Shown in pieces: positions 23,564-35,797 of a stretch of DNA of 52,236 nucleotides. This DNA comes from Gnetum montanum. Its lineage: Eukaryota > Streptophyta > Gnetopsida > Gnetales > Gnetaceae. The stretch covers positions 1,400-53,635 of the forward strand of contig MNCI01005772.1 in NCBI GenBank assembly GCA_015680685.1. Direction: 5' to 3'. Under the pieces are notes generated by a model, which was not told where the DNA came from, made no database searches, and was given only the letters and a program-made list of their open reading frames with translations. Numbering within the stretch: position 1 is the first letter of the stretch; every line of letters begins with the position of its first letter. Position numbers and translations under genes: made by a program.

Positions 23564-24409
23564 TGATGAATCATGGTTTGCCAGGATATCAGGTACGCGA
23601 TATCGTAGCCTAGATAACGATATCGAATACACAATCGTGATTCCTATATAGGCCTATAAATACAACATTTAGGCACATATGAAAAGAGTCTTTTGGTAAG
23701 TCTTAGAGTAGAGTCATTTTGTCAGTTTTCAATTCCTTTCTAATTCCTTTCCAAGTGCATGCCCACAGTGTGATGATTGTAATTGTACAGAACCTTTGTT
23801 TGAGTGTGACGTACTTGGACATGCATACAATCGGCAATAAAGATTGAGATTACTCCACCATTGCAACATTCACTTAGCTTTTAATTACTTTAATTGTTTA
23901 TTATTTATTATTATTTTCTTAGTTAATATTTCTTTTATCATCATTTACTATTTCTGTTATTAAATGCAAAATGAGTACATCTTAATCATGAACATCTAAG
24001 TGTAATTACATGGTAACCCAGTAGTGTGTCAAGTAGCGCTTCAAGTAAATGAGTGCTTGGTAATTCCAAAAATAGTACATGAAGTCCAAGATGCACATGG
24101 ATGATTAAGGATGGATGTTCATCACACTTAGGCTAGCTTAGACTTCATTTCCTATTGCTTATTAGTTTAATCAAGTTATTTCTCTTTGTCTTTAGGAGTA
24201 GCATAATATTAGAAATCACATCATACACCTCACTCTAGACTAAACCATACATGACAAAGCAAATATTAGTCTAGGTGAAAAGATAGCGAACTACGATCAA
24301 CATGTGACTATCTAGATGCCACAACTAGTCTGTCTATGGAGTTCAACCAAATCATGCGTACACGCTCGTATTCGTATGGTTGAGTGTAGGGATACCCAGC
24401 CACTCATCA
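23564..24409 (+). repeat. E1 3' LTR
   Basis: Starts tgatgaatcatgg and ends cactcatca. It is a close match to the 5' LTR over its length, with the TATA box at 23655-23662 and aataaa at about 23837. Scattered substitutions and small indels show the insertion is not recent. Confidence 0.9.
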
Positions 24410-25973
24410 CTATCCAATGACAATGGGGCCACGATGTGAATTGAGGAGTTACAAGGTGGGGATGGGGGAAGCATGGGGGCTTGGGGATGAGAGGGGATGA
24501 AAAGTAAGGAGCTAGGACAAGTGAAGTAGGGTTAGGGTTAGGATGGTAGGGATTAAGAACAACCATGCTCACTTGAGGAATGTCATTAGGGGCTAACAAG
24601 GCTAAAGAGGACCATAGCAGCACAAGCTACAAACCATGAGAATGCCCAACCATTTGTGTGAGGAGCCTAAAATGAGGAATTTGAGGAATCCTCACATGAA
24701 CCACCATATGGATTTCCACTAAGGATATGGTAGAGAGTCAATCATGAAGGTTCTCTACATTAGACATATTACTAAGTCAAGAGTAGCACAATAACCTAAA
24801 ATAAAAACTTGTTAGTGTAGAAACCTTTACATAAAGAGTGAAATACCTAATAATTTGTCATATGACCTCAGACCTTCTAATGGTATGCGTGACACATCCT
24901 TCTTGTATTCACATATTTTATCATCCTTGATTCTTCATTTTTCTTTTCAAAAGTTTTGCAAAAGTAACTTTTATTACATCATCTCTTTTGCAAAATAACT
25001 CAATATTGGAAACAAATCCTTTTGAAAAGCCATTTTATGTTTTTGAAAACTAAAGTCAAAATCATAATTTAAAATATTCTAAGTTATCTTTGTTAAAAAT
25101 TAGGATACATTATTTTCTCTTTTTTTCATTTCTCTTGTACAATGCTTGTTTAATTGGCAAAAGTTTTTGCAAGGAAATTCTACTGTATAAATACAAAGCT
25201 AAAGTAGAATGAAGTTTGAATTGGCAGCCTTCTTTGAATGTAGCCTATTTCTTGATTTAGCCAATCTATCACCTTTTGTCCTTTTTACTAAAGCCTAAGT
25301 TTATGTTGATTTATATTTTAGCTGACATGGGCATCTTAAACATAAGTCGATGAATAATAAGTTTGTCTGTCTTACACCCTCATCAACTCTGGCAATGAGA
25401 ATTATGCCAATCCACCAAATAGCAATTATTCATAAGGAACAACCTATGTTGACATAATATATAGCAAATTTTAACAATACACTTGCCTTCTTTTGGGCCT
25501 CTATGCTCTATAGGGCTAGGGAGTTGCTTTTCCTTCTTCCTCTCTCTATGGGTTCTATTTATTGTCACATTCGTTGTGCTATTCAAAATTATTGTCAATA
25601 GCCAACGAGTTAGTTATTGAAGGTAAAAATATCAACAACCAGCAAGTTACTATTGTTCTATCATTTGCCATTGATATGCAACATTATTCCATATGATAAG
25701 CATCAATAATAATTACCATCAGATATGATGTTTAGAAACGACATAAAACTCAACTCATTGCATTGGAGTAATATATTTGGTATTTTGGATCCCATTCTCT
25801 TTTTGGCCATGAAAAAATTGTAGTGTTTGGAAACTTAAATTTCACGTTCTTTCTTACATGAAGATACAACATGACACTTCTATTTGAAAATGATACAGAG
25901 CCTTTTGCAAGCTTAATGGTGTAAAACAAAAGAGCACTGAAATGCCAAAAATTCAACTTTCCAAATTGGATCA
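24410..25973. other. intergenic DNA
   Basis: No gene seen. A proline-rich open stretch on the minus strand (24623-24312) is G-rich low-complexity DNA. It includes two adjacent agggtt words at about 24528, too few for a telomere repeat. Confidence 0.4.
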
Positions 25974-26510
25974 ATGGGAAAGTGGTCATATAAGTGCATT
26001 GTGATATCTTCTTCAGATGAGGAAGGTGGAGTAAATGATAATGGCACAGTAGCTATTCCAGCTCATAGTTCAAATTTGGTGGATAGTCAACTAAAGAAGT
26101 GCAGGGATGCCAAAGGATACTTTGTTCCTATCACTGACTTACTAACAGCTGGCCTTGGTATATATGAGGTGAAGTTTTCTTTCTACAAAACTGAATATAT
26201 GATGGTATTATTTTCTTTTTGTGGTATTTACATAGGTCAAGTTAATTTTTAACATCATTTCTATGTAATCGTTTTCATATTTTTTCTTCATAATGCCAGG
26301 ATAAGAGTTCCTATATGAGCATATGGATATTTTTCCCTATATTTGACATTTATGTTTTAGTTTCTTTCTTTAATTTTTTAAATGAAAAAAAAGGTCCGGA
26401 TAGCATTAGCAATAAAAATGTACATCAAAGAGTGAATGAAGAGCTCACCGAATCAGTGAAAGGGGCACCAAAAACACCCATCAGGGGGTTTAGAAAGCAG
26501 CCTTGAAACA
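25974..26510 (+). other. exon-like open segments, unrecognised
   Basis: A frame at 25974-26173 encodes a serine/acidic then mixed segment (ISSSDEEGGVNDNGTVAIPA, later CRDAKGYFVPITDLLTAG) and reaches gag|gtgaag, a usable splice donor, near 26169. A second segment (26370-26505) is lysine-rich and ends KTPIRGFRKQP before a stop. Composition resembles protein exons more than the surrounding AT-rich DNA, but I recognise no family. It may be a gene fragment or chance. Confidence 0.28.
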
Positions 26511-27409
26511 GAACTAAATATAATGAGGTAAATAGAAAACCCATAACAGCTGGGCTAACCCCCTATCAGCAAAAAGATCATCATCTCCAAAACCAGAAAT
26601 GCCCTTAAAACCCATAAAATTCTTACTAATCCTCTTACTTATACAACAAAATCTATAGTACATCATGCGGGAAAAGGTAGAAATGAGCAAGCACGGAATT
26701 CCTTCAATTCAATGTGGAGCATGTCCAACCACATCCTATCCTTTTCAAACTTAAGAAGGTAATGTGCCTCATATGGTGCCCTTTTTCTAGGTGCAGCTAT
26801 AATAATTTCTTCCTAACATAAGTGTTGATGTCCTAGGTAGGCACTTGAAAATTCACACCTAACATGAGGTAAGGACATTTCCCATCTGCAAACTAGGTCT
26901 TGGCATTTATGTTTTAGTTTCAAAATGATTGTTAACTTTGAAATTTGCTGGACCATATTTGATTTCACACTTTCAAATTGTAGAATTAATCTATTGGTTA
27001 GACGACTCCTAGTTAAGAATTTAAGATTGTTCAGTATCTAAACATTAGGTTCAAGGTTAAAGTCCATATGTGCCACATGGGGCATGATAAACCTAAATCT
27101 TTTGATTGATTCCAGGTAGACTGTTGGCTATACAACCATCATTGAATCATTAGCTTATCCTAATAGGTCACTTGAATTGATATGACAAAGGGAATGACAT
27201 TGAATCACACAATTAAACATTTTATCTTTTTTCTCATCATTTATGTTCTACTATCTTTATATCTCAATGCATCTTCCTGCTTGAATTTGTCTTTTGTTGT
27301 TTATGACATATCATAACTGAAACATTGAATTCCACTTTGTTTAATCAAATAGATTTATGAGTGGTAGATCTTTAAGACTTGATTTTCAATCTTCCATCAT
27401 CAATTGTAG
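26511..27409. other. intergenic DNA
   Basis: AT-rich, no gene or clear repeat. The 270-bp satellite begins at the end of this stretch. Confidence 0.4.
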
Positions 27410-28265
27410 AAGGGTTTTGAAAACTTGATGATTCAACAACTATTCTATTCCAAGTGTCTGTGTCTTCTCCAAAGCACATAATTTGCATTTAAATGTTGTA
27501 TTGATTATTTGATTAATAATAAAACATTTCTAGAATAATTGTTACATAATAAATTTTAACAATGCCTTCATGAATTGATTCTTTCAACACAAACTATAGA
27601 ATATAATGAATGTGAAATGAATGAACACATAATACAATGATAAGAAATGAATGAATAAATTAATGAAAGTTAGTGCAATAGTTGAAAGAGTCCAAATATA
27701 AATCAATGAACTGTTCTATTCCAGGTGTTTGTGTCTTCTTTAAAACACATAATTGCATTTAAATTTTGTATTAATTGTTTGATTAATAATAGAACATTTC
27801 TAGAGTCATTATTACATAAGAATTTTTAATGATGTTTTCATGAGTTGATTCCTTCAACACAAACTATGGAATACAATGGATGAGAAACGAATGAACTAAC
27901 AATACAATGATAAGAAATGAATTAATAAATCAACGAAAGTTAGTGTAATAGTTTGAAGAGTCCAAATATAAATGAATGGATTATTCTATTTCAAATATCT
28001 ATGTATTCTTTAAAACACATAATTGCATTTAAATTTTTTATTGGTTGTTTGATTAATAATAGAACATTTCTAGAGTCATTGTTACATAAGAATTTTCAAT
28101 GATGCATTCATGAGTTGATTCTGTCAATAGAAACTATGAAATAGAATGAATGAACAAACAATACAATGATAACAAATGAATGAATAAACTAATGAAAGTC
28201 ATTACAATAGTTGGAAGAGTCCAAATATAAATGGATGGACTATTCTATTCCAAGTGTTTATATCT
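27410..28265. repeat. ~270-bp satellite array, segment 1
   Basis: The landmark t(a/g)ttctattc recurs at 27441, 27712, 27982 and 28241 (spacings 271, 270, 259). Each unit carries cataattgcatttaaatt, gattaataatagaacatttc, and caacacaaactat...aatgaatgaa. The array is cut at 28265 by element E3 and resumes at 34301. Confidence 0.92.
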
Positions 28266-29284
28266 TGATGAGTGGCGAGGTACCCCTACACTCAACCATA
28301 CGAAATGAGCGTAGCACGTGCGATCCGGTCGAACTCCACAGACTAAATGCCTATGCGCTTCATGGAACACTTAAGGTTACCCATTCGTTGTCTTCCTAGA
28401 CTTACTTGTAGTTGTCACAGTGTATGGTTAAGTAAGTCCAAGGTATATGATTTTTATAGTCTTTTATGATTTTCTCCTATGCTATTGAGGTAAAAGGGTT
28501 GAGAAAACTAACTAACTCTAACTAACAACTAAGTCTAAATTAACTAGCGTCAGCATCCGTTCCCACTTACCGTACACACCTTGAACCGATGCAACCATGG
28601 CTACCAAATGCTAATCATCGCTGGGATCACCAGACATAATGCACATGCTCGAAGTGGTCATACTGAGGAATCTAACTAGGAGGAAAGGGTTGAGAAAACC
28701 TATCTAGCCTAAGTGCAACGAGCAGCTGATTCCTTGACTAACCGTACACATCGGGGTGTTCGACAACCACTGGGATTACCAAGCGTAGATCCTGAATACG
28801 CCACTGGGTTACCAAGTAGTCACACTAGATGCTCGTAATCAAGTCGTACTCAGATCATGTGGTGAGCGGCCGATTCCTTGACTAACCGTACACATCCGTA
28901 GATGCTCGTAATCAAGTCATACCCACCACATTCTAGGAGTTTAAGGGTTAGAAAGAAATAATAAATAAAATCCTATTCCATGCACTACAAGGTTTATCCA
29001 ATCAAGTTCGTCTTTATTGCCATAGAAAACTTGTGTTTAGGTACAATGTTTCTCGAATAAAGATCCGTTCACTCTAGGACTCCTATTGCAGGCACATGGA
29101 AAATTAATCTATCTATGGAGTGATCAAACTGCTAGAGCTTCGCTACTTCTAAACTAGGATGGAAAATAAGGGGAGTGTTGCCTCTTATTTATGGATTTGG
29201 CGGCAGATCGCGATATCGCGTACATAATATCGCAGGGGATGCGACATCGCTACAGCCGTGATATCGCGTGCGAATCGCATGTCA
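28266..29284 (-). repeat. E3 3' LTR (left end on this strand)
   Basis: Starts tgatgagtggcgaggtaccc and ends near gcatgtca. It has several gatatcgcg-like words at its right edge, which is U3 in element direction. About 45 bases longer in U3 than the partner LTR. Confidence 0.88.
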
Positions 29285-30324
29285 TTATACCCCCATGATT
29301 GAATGAAAACTCATCCTCGAGTTCCTTATAATAATATCGAGAAGGTATGGAATTATTGAGGGGAATGGAACTAATGGGATGACATGTGAACGGATCATCA
29401 TAACAAGACTTGACAAAACTTGTGTTCATGACAACAAGGGTGAACACCTTATGACAATGACATCAAGCCTTAGTTGGCAGCTGAGAAAGAGAGAGAGAGA
29501 AAGAAGTGTTGCTACTGCCAACACCAAGATTTCACCTTCCATTGTCCATCGGTAAGCGCACCATCGATCTTGCTCCTTGCATTGCTGCTATAGCGCTGCT
29601 CCATTCCATATGTTCCTTCCAGATCTTATCTGTTATTGCATGATCACCATCTGCACACACAACACAATCTTATATTAGCAAGGGTAAATGAATCATCATG
29701 TAATTGATACCTTGATGCGGTGAAAGGTCCATTGGCTAGATTTTGGTATGGCTGATATGGATCTAGATATATATTAATGATGACTACCGAAGGTGTATGG
29801 GTTAGGAAGAAAACCAAAATTTTCAGGGCTAGGAGAAAATCGAAAAAATCAGGCCCCATACCCCCATGACTAATTGTGAACCTTTGGTAGCGTTAGAATG
29901 GAGAAAGGAAAGGAGAAAGAAAGATAGATAAAAAGGGANTGGATGAAGAGAAGAAAATGGAATGGAATCCCAAGGAAAAGGTGGTGTACAACCCCTTGTG
30001 TGTTTGATGATTAAAGTGACTTGGAAAATCTCATTCCAACTCCTACCTTAAACCAACCACTTCCAGTGACTTCACATCAATGCATTTGCTCGAACCATAC
30101 TCTTCAATAACAGGAATGCATCTCCAAAGAGCCACCACCATTCCGACAAAACAAAGGAGAGAATGGGAAGCGAGAAGGTCCTTGGTTAGAGGGAACACTT
30201 TGGTTCCATAACTAGTGCTTGTAGCCCAAGTTTATTTCGTCTAAGGGATGTGCTTTGAATTCTCACTTTTCATTTTTTTTTCACTTTGTGTTTTTATGCG
30301 TGAGAACCACACCATGCTAAGACT
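29285..30324 (-). other. E3 interior next to its 3' LTR
   Basis: Noncoding in appearance, with an N at 29939. Read on the minus strand, the last bases before the LTR are gaggatgagttttcattc and then atgggggtata. These match the polypurine-tract region of E1 and E2. Confidence 0.55.
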
Positions 30325-30430
30325 TGATTATTTTTATTGTCTCAGCTTTCGATAATTGGGTAACATCAGAACAATAAGAAAACTCAAGAAGAAAAACATC
30401 CAAGCACCCAAGAGAATGGCCAACACAAAT
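30325..30430 (-). pseudogene. E3 hydrophobic segment in env-like position
   Basis: The minus strand reads LAILLGAWMFFFLSFLIVLM followed by a basic tail and a stop: one clear membrane-spanning helix. It lies between the protease fragment and the 3' LTR. Athila-like elements often have an env-like ORF with a transmembrane helix in that position. The frame is short and its upstream part is broken. Confidence 0.4.
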
Positions 30431-30539
30431 GCATCAAGTTCCCTTGAAGTCACACCCTTTTCAATCCTTGAATGTTTTCAAGCTGAGACTAGTCACTTAA
30501 AAAGATACCAGTCTCTATGGTCTACCAGCTCTAGTTGAA

Positions 30540-30730
30540 TGTTGCTCTTCTTAAGTTGTGGTAGGTTCTAGGTGTGATACATCTCTCATGAAATTAAGTT
30601 GACTCTGGAACCTGAGTCAAGAATAGCCCTATGTGGTTCATTTCTGGTCACTTGAAGGTAGATTAAGGGACTTTCAGGATCAGTTAGTTTTCTGGGAAGG
30701 TGGCCTACCTTGATCTAGTTGGTTACAATG
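30540..30730 (-). pseudogene. E3 aspartic protease fragment
   Basis: The minus strand reads EPHRAILDSGSRVNLIS, matching the retropepsin active site (DSG at 30610-30618, followed by the hydrophobic NLIS turn). The protease would cut the Gag polyprotein. In-frame TGA and TAG codons follow at once, so the domain is dead. No RT follows. Confidence 0.75.
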
Positions 30731-30759
30731 TGGGTTAACATAACCATCTGCGTGAAGCT

Positions 30760-31340
30760 CTATTGTTGAACTGAAGGGTGCTCCAAAGTTTTATTTGTTG
30801 GAGGAGTGTACATAGACTCAACCACTTGTTGTTGCGAGAGTTTGTCTGGGCTTTTGGTTCTGAAGAAGGGTCTTCTCTTTTTACAGTTGTCGAAGACGTT
30901 GTTGCGGTTGAGGAGGAAGTTCCCCTTGCATTGTTGGAGCAAAAGGTGTTATGGGAACTACTACTGGTGGAAGAGGTGCGAATGGATTAGGAGGATGGTA
31001 TGGGTATGGAGTGTCTCCCGAAGGAGAAGGAGTCCTTCTGAAGTACTCCCGAACTTGGTAGTGATGGTGGGGAGTTGTGTGACTCATAGAGTCACTTGGA
31101 GAAATCAGCTACTACACATAATAACCATAAGGATCAGGCTACTGGTAAGGGTATTGATGTGTTGGCAATGGCATCCCCCATGACTGTGGGTATTGCCACT
31201 GCTGATGCTGTTTGATGGGTTGTCGTGGAGTTCCACTTGGATAATACATCAAGGGTTGGTGGAACTACCTTGGGTTACCTTGGGGATAAGGTAACCTTCG
31301 GGGTGTTTGTTATTGGTTAAGTCTCAGATTAAGTGCATAC
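30760..31340 (-). pseudogene. E3 proline/glutamine-rich linker
   Basis: The minus strand contains proline-rich text (PPNPFAPLPPVVVPITPFAP, 31087-30881, and shorter stretches such as QPIKQHQQWQYPQSW). It lies between the gag knuckle and the protease, a place where plant gypsy Gag proteins carry disordered proline-rich linkers. Confidence 0.55.
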
Positions 31341-31349
31341 ACCCTAGAC

Positions 31350-33182
31350 TCCTACAGATGTGAGATGATTGGACAACATTCCTTAGGATGGTCATAATGG
31401 TAGATCTCACATTCACCGTCATCATCTAAATTCGAATCCATAGCCACATCGGAGTTAGTGATTTTTCCCTTACCCTTGTTATGTGCAGGGCCTAAATCTC
31501 TCCACTTTGTTTTACCTTTGTCACTACTTTGTTCTGCCATAGACTCTTCTACGATTTTCAAGATAGTTTCAAGCCTAGAGTCTAAGGAACTCCATACATC
31601 ATCTACCTTAGTGGATAGTTTTGTGTGAGTTTTTGAATCAGCAAGGTTTTTTTGTTCACCAACTCTTTGATTGGTGACTCATCCTCGTCATCACAAAATT
31701 TCACTTCCTTCTTTCGAAGAGAGGGATCATGGTTGTATTCTTCCACACTTTCCCTTTTTTGTAGCTCCCCTTCTTCATTTGCTACTTGTTCTAACAAGCT
31801 ATAACTTCATGGGCTCTAAGTTGTGATAGTCTCCCTTAGGCATAAGTCCCAAGGGTTCTTCTAGTATCATGCCTTAGCCCATCTACGATGTGGAGGAGTT
31901 GATCCCACTGAGCATATCCATGGCCCAGGCAACAATGTAACAATGTGTAGTATCGGGCCATGGCAGCATCCAAGGGTTCATGAATACCTTGCTTCCATCC
32001 TTGGATCTGCTTACACAAATTGGACACTCTAGAGTACGTTTGATACTTATCATTAAACAATTCTAACATTGTACTCCACCTCTTGATGGTTTCTAGTTCT
32101 AAGAAACGGTACCAGCTCTCTACTTCCTTGGTGAGTGTCCTGGGAAACAACTTAAGTTTCTGCCACTCGTTCTCAATGTTTTGCAAGGCGCAGGCATCGT
32201 GGAATGCCTGTAAATGATGTTGTAGATCAGCATTGTATCCCCCTTCGAATCGTGGGATGTTATTCATGTCTAAACTCCTGATCCGACTATCCTTTAAATG
32301 CCTTGTTGGAATCTTAACTACCTCCGTTATGTCAAGCATACTTCGGGTTGCAAGTAGGGGTTGTTCATGATCATCTCTTTCATGATGCCTATGATGTCTT
32401 TGTTGTTCCCTACTTTCCCTTCGTTCATGCCCTTATCCTTTCTCTCGACTCTCCCATCGAGGTTTCTCATTTGCCTTACTTTTATCCTCTTCGTTGTGCT
32501 CTTCATGATTGCACCTTGATGTGGAAGGAGAGGGTGAGTGATGAGAAGAAGGAGAAGAAGAAGGAGAACCATCGTCATGGTAATGCTTCCTACCTTCTCT
32601 TCAGCTACTTTGGCCCTGATCGTGGTGACGATCTGAGTGCCTGTCCTTATCCTTTGTTGTTGTTCTCTCTATGAACAGTTGGTGTTCATGGGCATCAGAA
32701 CCAGGGTTATGTATCGTTGATCATAAGTTTTGATACCCAACCTCCTCACCATCGTTAAGAGGGAGAACATCATCTCCTATTTCACTAAGGATGTGCGGGC
32801 CTTTTCCCTTTAACAGTGTATGTTGACTCTCCTACTTTGCATCCCTCATACGTTGTGCTTCTGTGGGATGATAATCCCTCATGTCAAAGTCTTCTGCAAC
32901 GTATTCAACATATAAATCTGTCATGCCAATCTGTGCTAAGACATGGAAAAGCATGTGAGAGATTGCACGATCTGGCGGTAACACTATGTTACCATGTAAA
33001 TTCCTCCAGCGCATTTGTTCGTCTTGGTGGAAGATAAAAGTAAAATTAGGGATATACTCATCAGGATGAGTATATGTCACCTGGTATTTTTGAGGACTTG
33101 GCTGATTTAGGCTATGTATTTTTGATTGTCGACTGCCCTTTGTATGATCCTTAGGCAATGTGCTCTTATGAGAAGAAGACAT
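31350..33182 (-). pseudogene. E3 gag remnant
   Basis: A start at 33182 (MSSSHKSTLPKDHTKGSRQ) opens a 116-codon frame without a known domain. After a charged low-complexity part, the capsid core (32339-31836) is open for 167 codons, with LDMNNIPRFEGGYNADL, ESWYRFL, TIKRWSTMLELFNDKYQTY and LDAAMARYYTLLHCC, in line with Retrotrans_gag. The knuckle near 31400 (ECEIYHYDHPKECC) has lost its second cysteine. Gag would coat the element's RNA. Confidence 0.85.
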
Positions 33183-33308
33183 TCTTATTTTGGTGTGCTG
33201 ATTTTACCGTTGTTTATTTTTTTCATTTGATTAACCCTAAGGTTTGTTTAAGCTCCCAACGATGTGAGTAATATCCTCTTATGTCCTACTTAGCGCACAA
33301 ACACTTAG

Positions 33309-33326
33309 TCCCCGGAAACGGTGCCA
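33309..33326 (-). promoter_or_regulatory. E3 primer-binding site (tRNA-Asp)
   Basis: On the minus strand, TGGCACCGTTTCCGGGGA matches the complement of plant tRNA-Asp (TGGCGCCGTTGCCGGGGA) at 16 of 18 positions. It is two bases from the LTR end, the normal spacing. This is the best-preserved primer site of the group and supports the Athila-like assignment. Confidence 0.85.
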
Positions 33327-33327
33327 A

Positions 33328-34300
33328 TGATGAGTGGCGAGGTACCCCTACACTCAACCATATGAAACGAGCGTAGCACGTGCGATCCGGTCGAACTCCG
33401 CAGACTAAATGCCTATGTGCTTCATGGAACACTTAAGGTTAACCATTTGTTGTCTTCCCAAACTTGTATTTATCACGGTGTATGGTTAAGTAAGTCCGGG
33501 GTATATGATTTTTATAGTCTTTTATGTTTTTCTCCTATGCTATTGAGGTAAAAGGGTTGAGAAAACTAACTAACTCTAACTAATAGCTAAGTCTAAATTA
33601 ACTAGCATCAGCATCCGTTCCCACTTACTGTACACACCTTAAACTGATGCAATCATGGCTACCAAACACTAATCATCACTGGGATCACCACGCGTAACAC
33701 ACGTGCTCGAAGTGGTCGTACTGAGGCACCTAACTAGGAGGAAAGGGTTGAGAAAACCTATCTAGCCTAAGTGCGACGAGCGACCGATTCCTTGACTAAC
33801 CGTACATCGGGGTGTTCGACTACCACTAGGATTACCAATTGTAGATCCTAAATATGTCACTAGGTTACCAAGTAGTCATACTAGATGCTTGTAATCAAGT
33901 CGTACTTAGATCACATGCGATGAGCGGCCGATTCCTTGACTAACCGTACACATCCGTAGATGCTCGTAATCAAGTCGTACCCACCACATTCTAGGAATTT
34001 AAGGGTTAGAGAGAAACAATAAATAAAATCCTATTCCATGCACTGCAAGTTTTATCCAATCAAGTTCATCTTTATTGCCATACACAACTTGTGTTCAGGT
34101 ACAATGTTGCTCGAATAAAGATCCGTTCACTCTAGAACTCCTACTGCAGGCACATGGAAAAATAATCTATCTCTGGAGTGATCAAACTGCCAGAGCTTCA
34201 CTACTTCTAAACCAGGATGGGGAATAAGGGGAGTGCTACCTCTTATTTATAGATTTGGCAGTGGACTACGATATCTCATACGCGATATCGCATCTCATCA
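33328..34300 (-). repeat. E3 5' LTR (right end on this strand)
   Basis: Starts tgatgagtggcgaggtaccc and ends catctcatca, followed by the target duplication tatct. It is similar to the left LTR throughout, with scattered substitutions and a shorter U3. Confidence 0.92.
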
Positions 34301-35167
34301 TATCTTCTTTAAAGCACATAATTGCATTTAAATTTTGTATTAGCTATCTAATTAATAATACAATAATTCTAGAGTCATTGTTACATAAAAATTTTCAATG
34401 ATGCCTTCATGAGGTAAATCTTTCAACACAAACTATGTAATATAATGGATAAGAAATGAAGGAACAAACAATATAATAAGAAGAAGTGAATGAATAAACC
34501 AATGAAGTCATTGCAATAGTTGGAAGACTTCAAATATAAATGAATGAATTATTCTATTCCAAGTATCTCTATCTTCTTTAAAGCACATAATTACATTTAA
34601 ATTTTCTATTGATTATTTAATTAATAATAGAACATTTCTAGGGTCATCATTACATAAGACTTTTCAACATGCCTTCATGAGTTGATTCTTTCAATACAAA
34701 CTATATAATACAATGGATAAGAAATGAACAAACAAACAATACAATGATAAGAAATGAATGAATATACTAATAAACGTTATTCTACTAGTTGGAAGAGTCC
34801 AAATATAAATGAATGGACTATTCTATTCCAAGTTTCTCTATCTTCTTTAAAGCACATAATTGCATTTAAATTTTAAATTAGTTGTTTGATTAATAATAGA
34901 ACATTTCTAGAGTCATCATTACATAAGAATTTTCAATGATGCTTTCATGAGTTGGATCTTTCAACATAAACTATGCAATACAATGGGTAAGAAAGAAATG
35001 AACAAATAATACAATAGTAAGAAATGAGTGAATAAACCAATGAAAGTCATTACAATAGTTAGAAGAGTCAAAATATAAATGAATAGACTATTTTATTCCA
35101 AGTGTCTATGTCTTCTTTAAAGTATATAATTGCATTTAAATTTTGTATTGGTTACTTGATTAATAAT
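34301..35167. repeat. ~270-bp satellite array, segment 2
   Basis: Continues the unit interrupted at 28265. Landmark ta(t)tctattcc at 34550, 34819 and 35089 (spacings 269 and 270). Interrupted at 35167 by the solo LTR; the last five bases, ataat, are its target duplication. Confidence 0.92.
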
Positions 35168-35797
35168 TGATGAGCAATGAGTACCCCTACACCCAACCAT
35201 ACGGATCATAAGCATTCACGCAAAATCTGGTTGAATTCTGTGGATGGGACTAGTTGTGGCATCTACATTGTTAAGCATTAATCATAGGATGTTGTCTTCC
35301 CACCTAAACTAGTGGTAGTTTTGTCACATATGGTTTAGTCCAAAGTGAGCCATATGATAATTGATATTCTTGGGCTTTGATTACTCCTAGTAACAAACAT
35401 AATTGAGAATGAAATTTAATCCTAAGTGTAAGTAATGACAATGATGTAAATCTACACTAGCCTAGAGTGATGAGCATTCGGTCCTATCTTACCATACACG
35501 TCTTGGGCTCATGTAATAATTATTGGGTTACCAAGCATTATGCTATTGGGCAAACCAAGCTATAACATTACTGGGATTACCAAACGATTACACTTAAATG
35601 CTCAAAACTAGTCGTACTCATTTTGCTTTACTAATGAACAGATAAAGTAAATTACTTGAAAATGTAAATAATTAAACTAAGAAAACAATAAAAACTATGC
35701 TAAGTAAAATAATAAAACTAATTAGATGCTGCAATGATGAAAAGAAATCTCGATCTTTGTTTCCTAACATGAATTGTGCCCAAGTATACTTCACTTG

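Larger units (their letters stand above)
18019..24409 (+). mobile_element. LTR retrotransposon E1 (Athila-like group, no pol)
   Basis: Two related LTRs flank 4.67 kb. The primer site next to the 5' LTR resembles the tRNA-Asp site of Athila-type Ty3/gypsy elements, and a purine-rich site precedes the 3' LTR. The interior has a broken gag (19028-21480) and a short remnant of a second ORF (22959-23377). I found no RT, RNase H or integrase motif, so movement would have needed enzymes from another element. Compared with E2, E1 lacks most of the second ORF and a 1.1-kb insert. The target duplication is ctatt/ctatc. Confidence 0.9.
28266..34300 (-). mobile_element. LTR retrotransposon E3 (Athila-like group, no RT or integrase)
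   Basis: LTRs 28266-29284 and 33328-34300 enclose 4.04 kb read on the minus strand. The target duplication tatct is exact (28261-28265 and 34301-34305). A tRNA-Asp-type primer site adjoins the right (5') LTR. The interior holds gag, a proline-rich stretch, a retropepsin fragment and a hydrophobic segment before the 3' LTR, with no RT, RNase H or integrase. It landed inside a 270-bp satellite unit. Confidence 0.93.

Noticed and set aside
24525-24545. agggttagggttagg as an interstitial telomere repeat
   Set aside because: Only two adjacent units, and not the TTTAGGG plant repeat.
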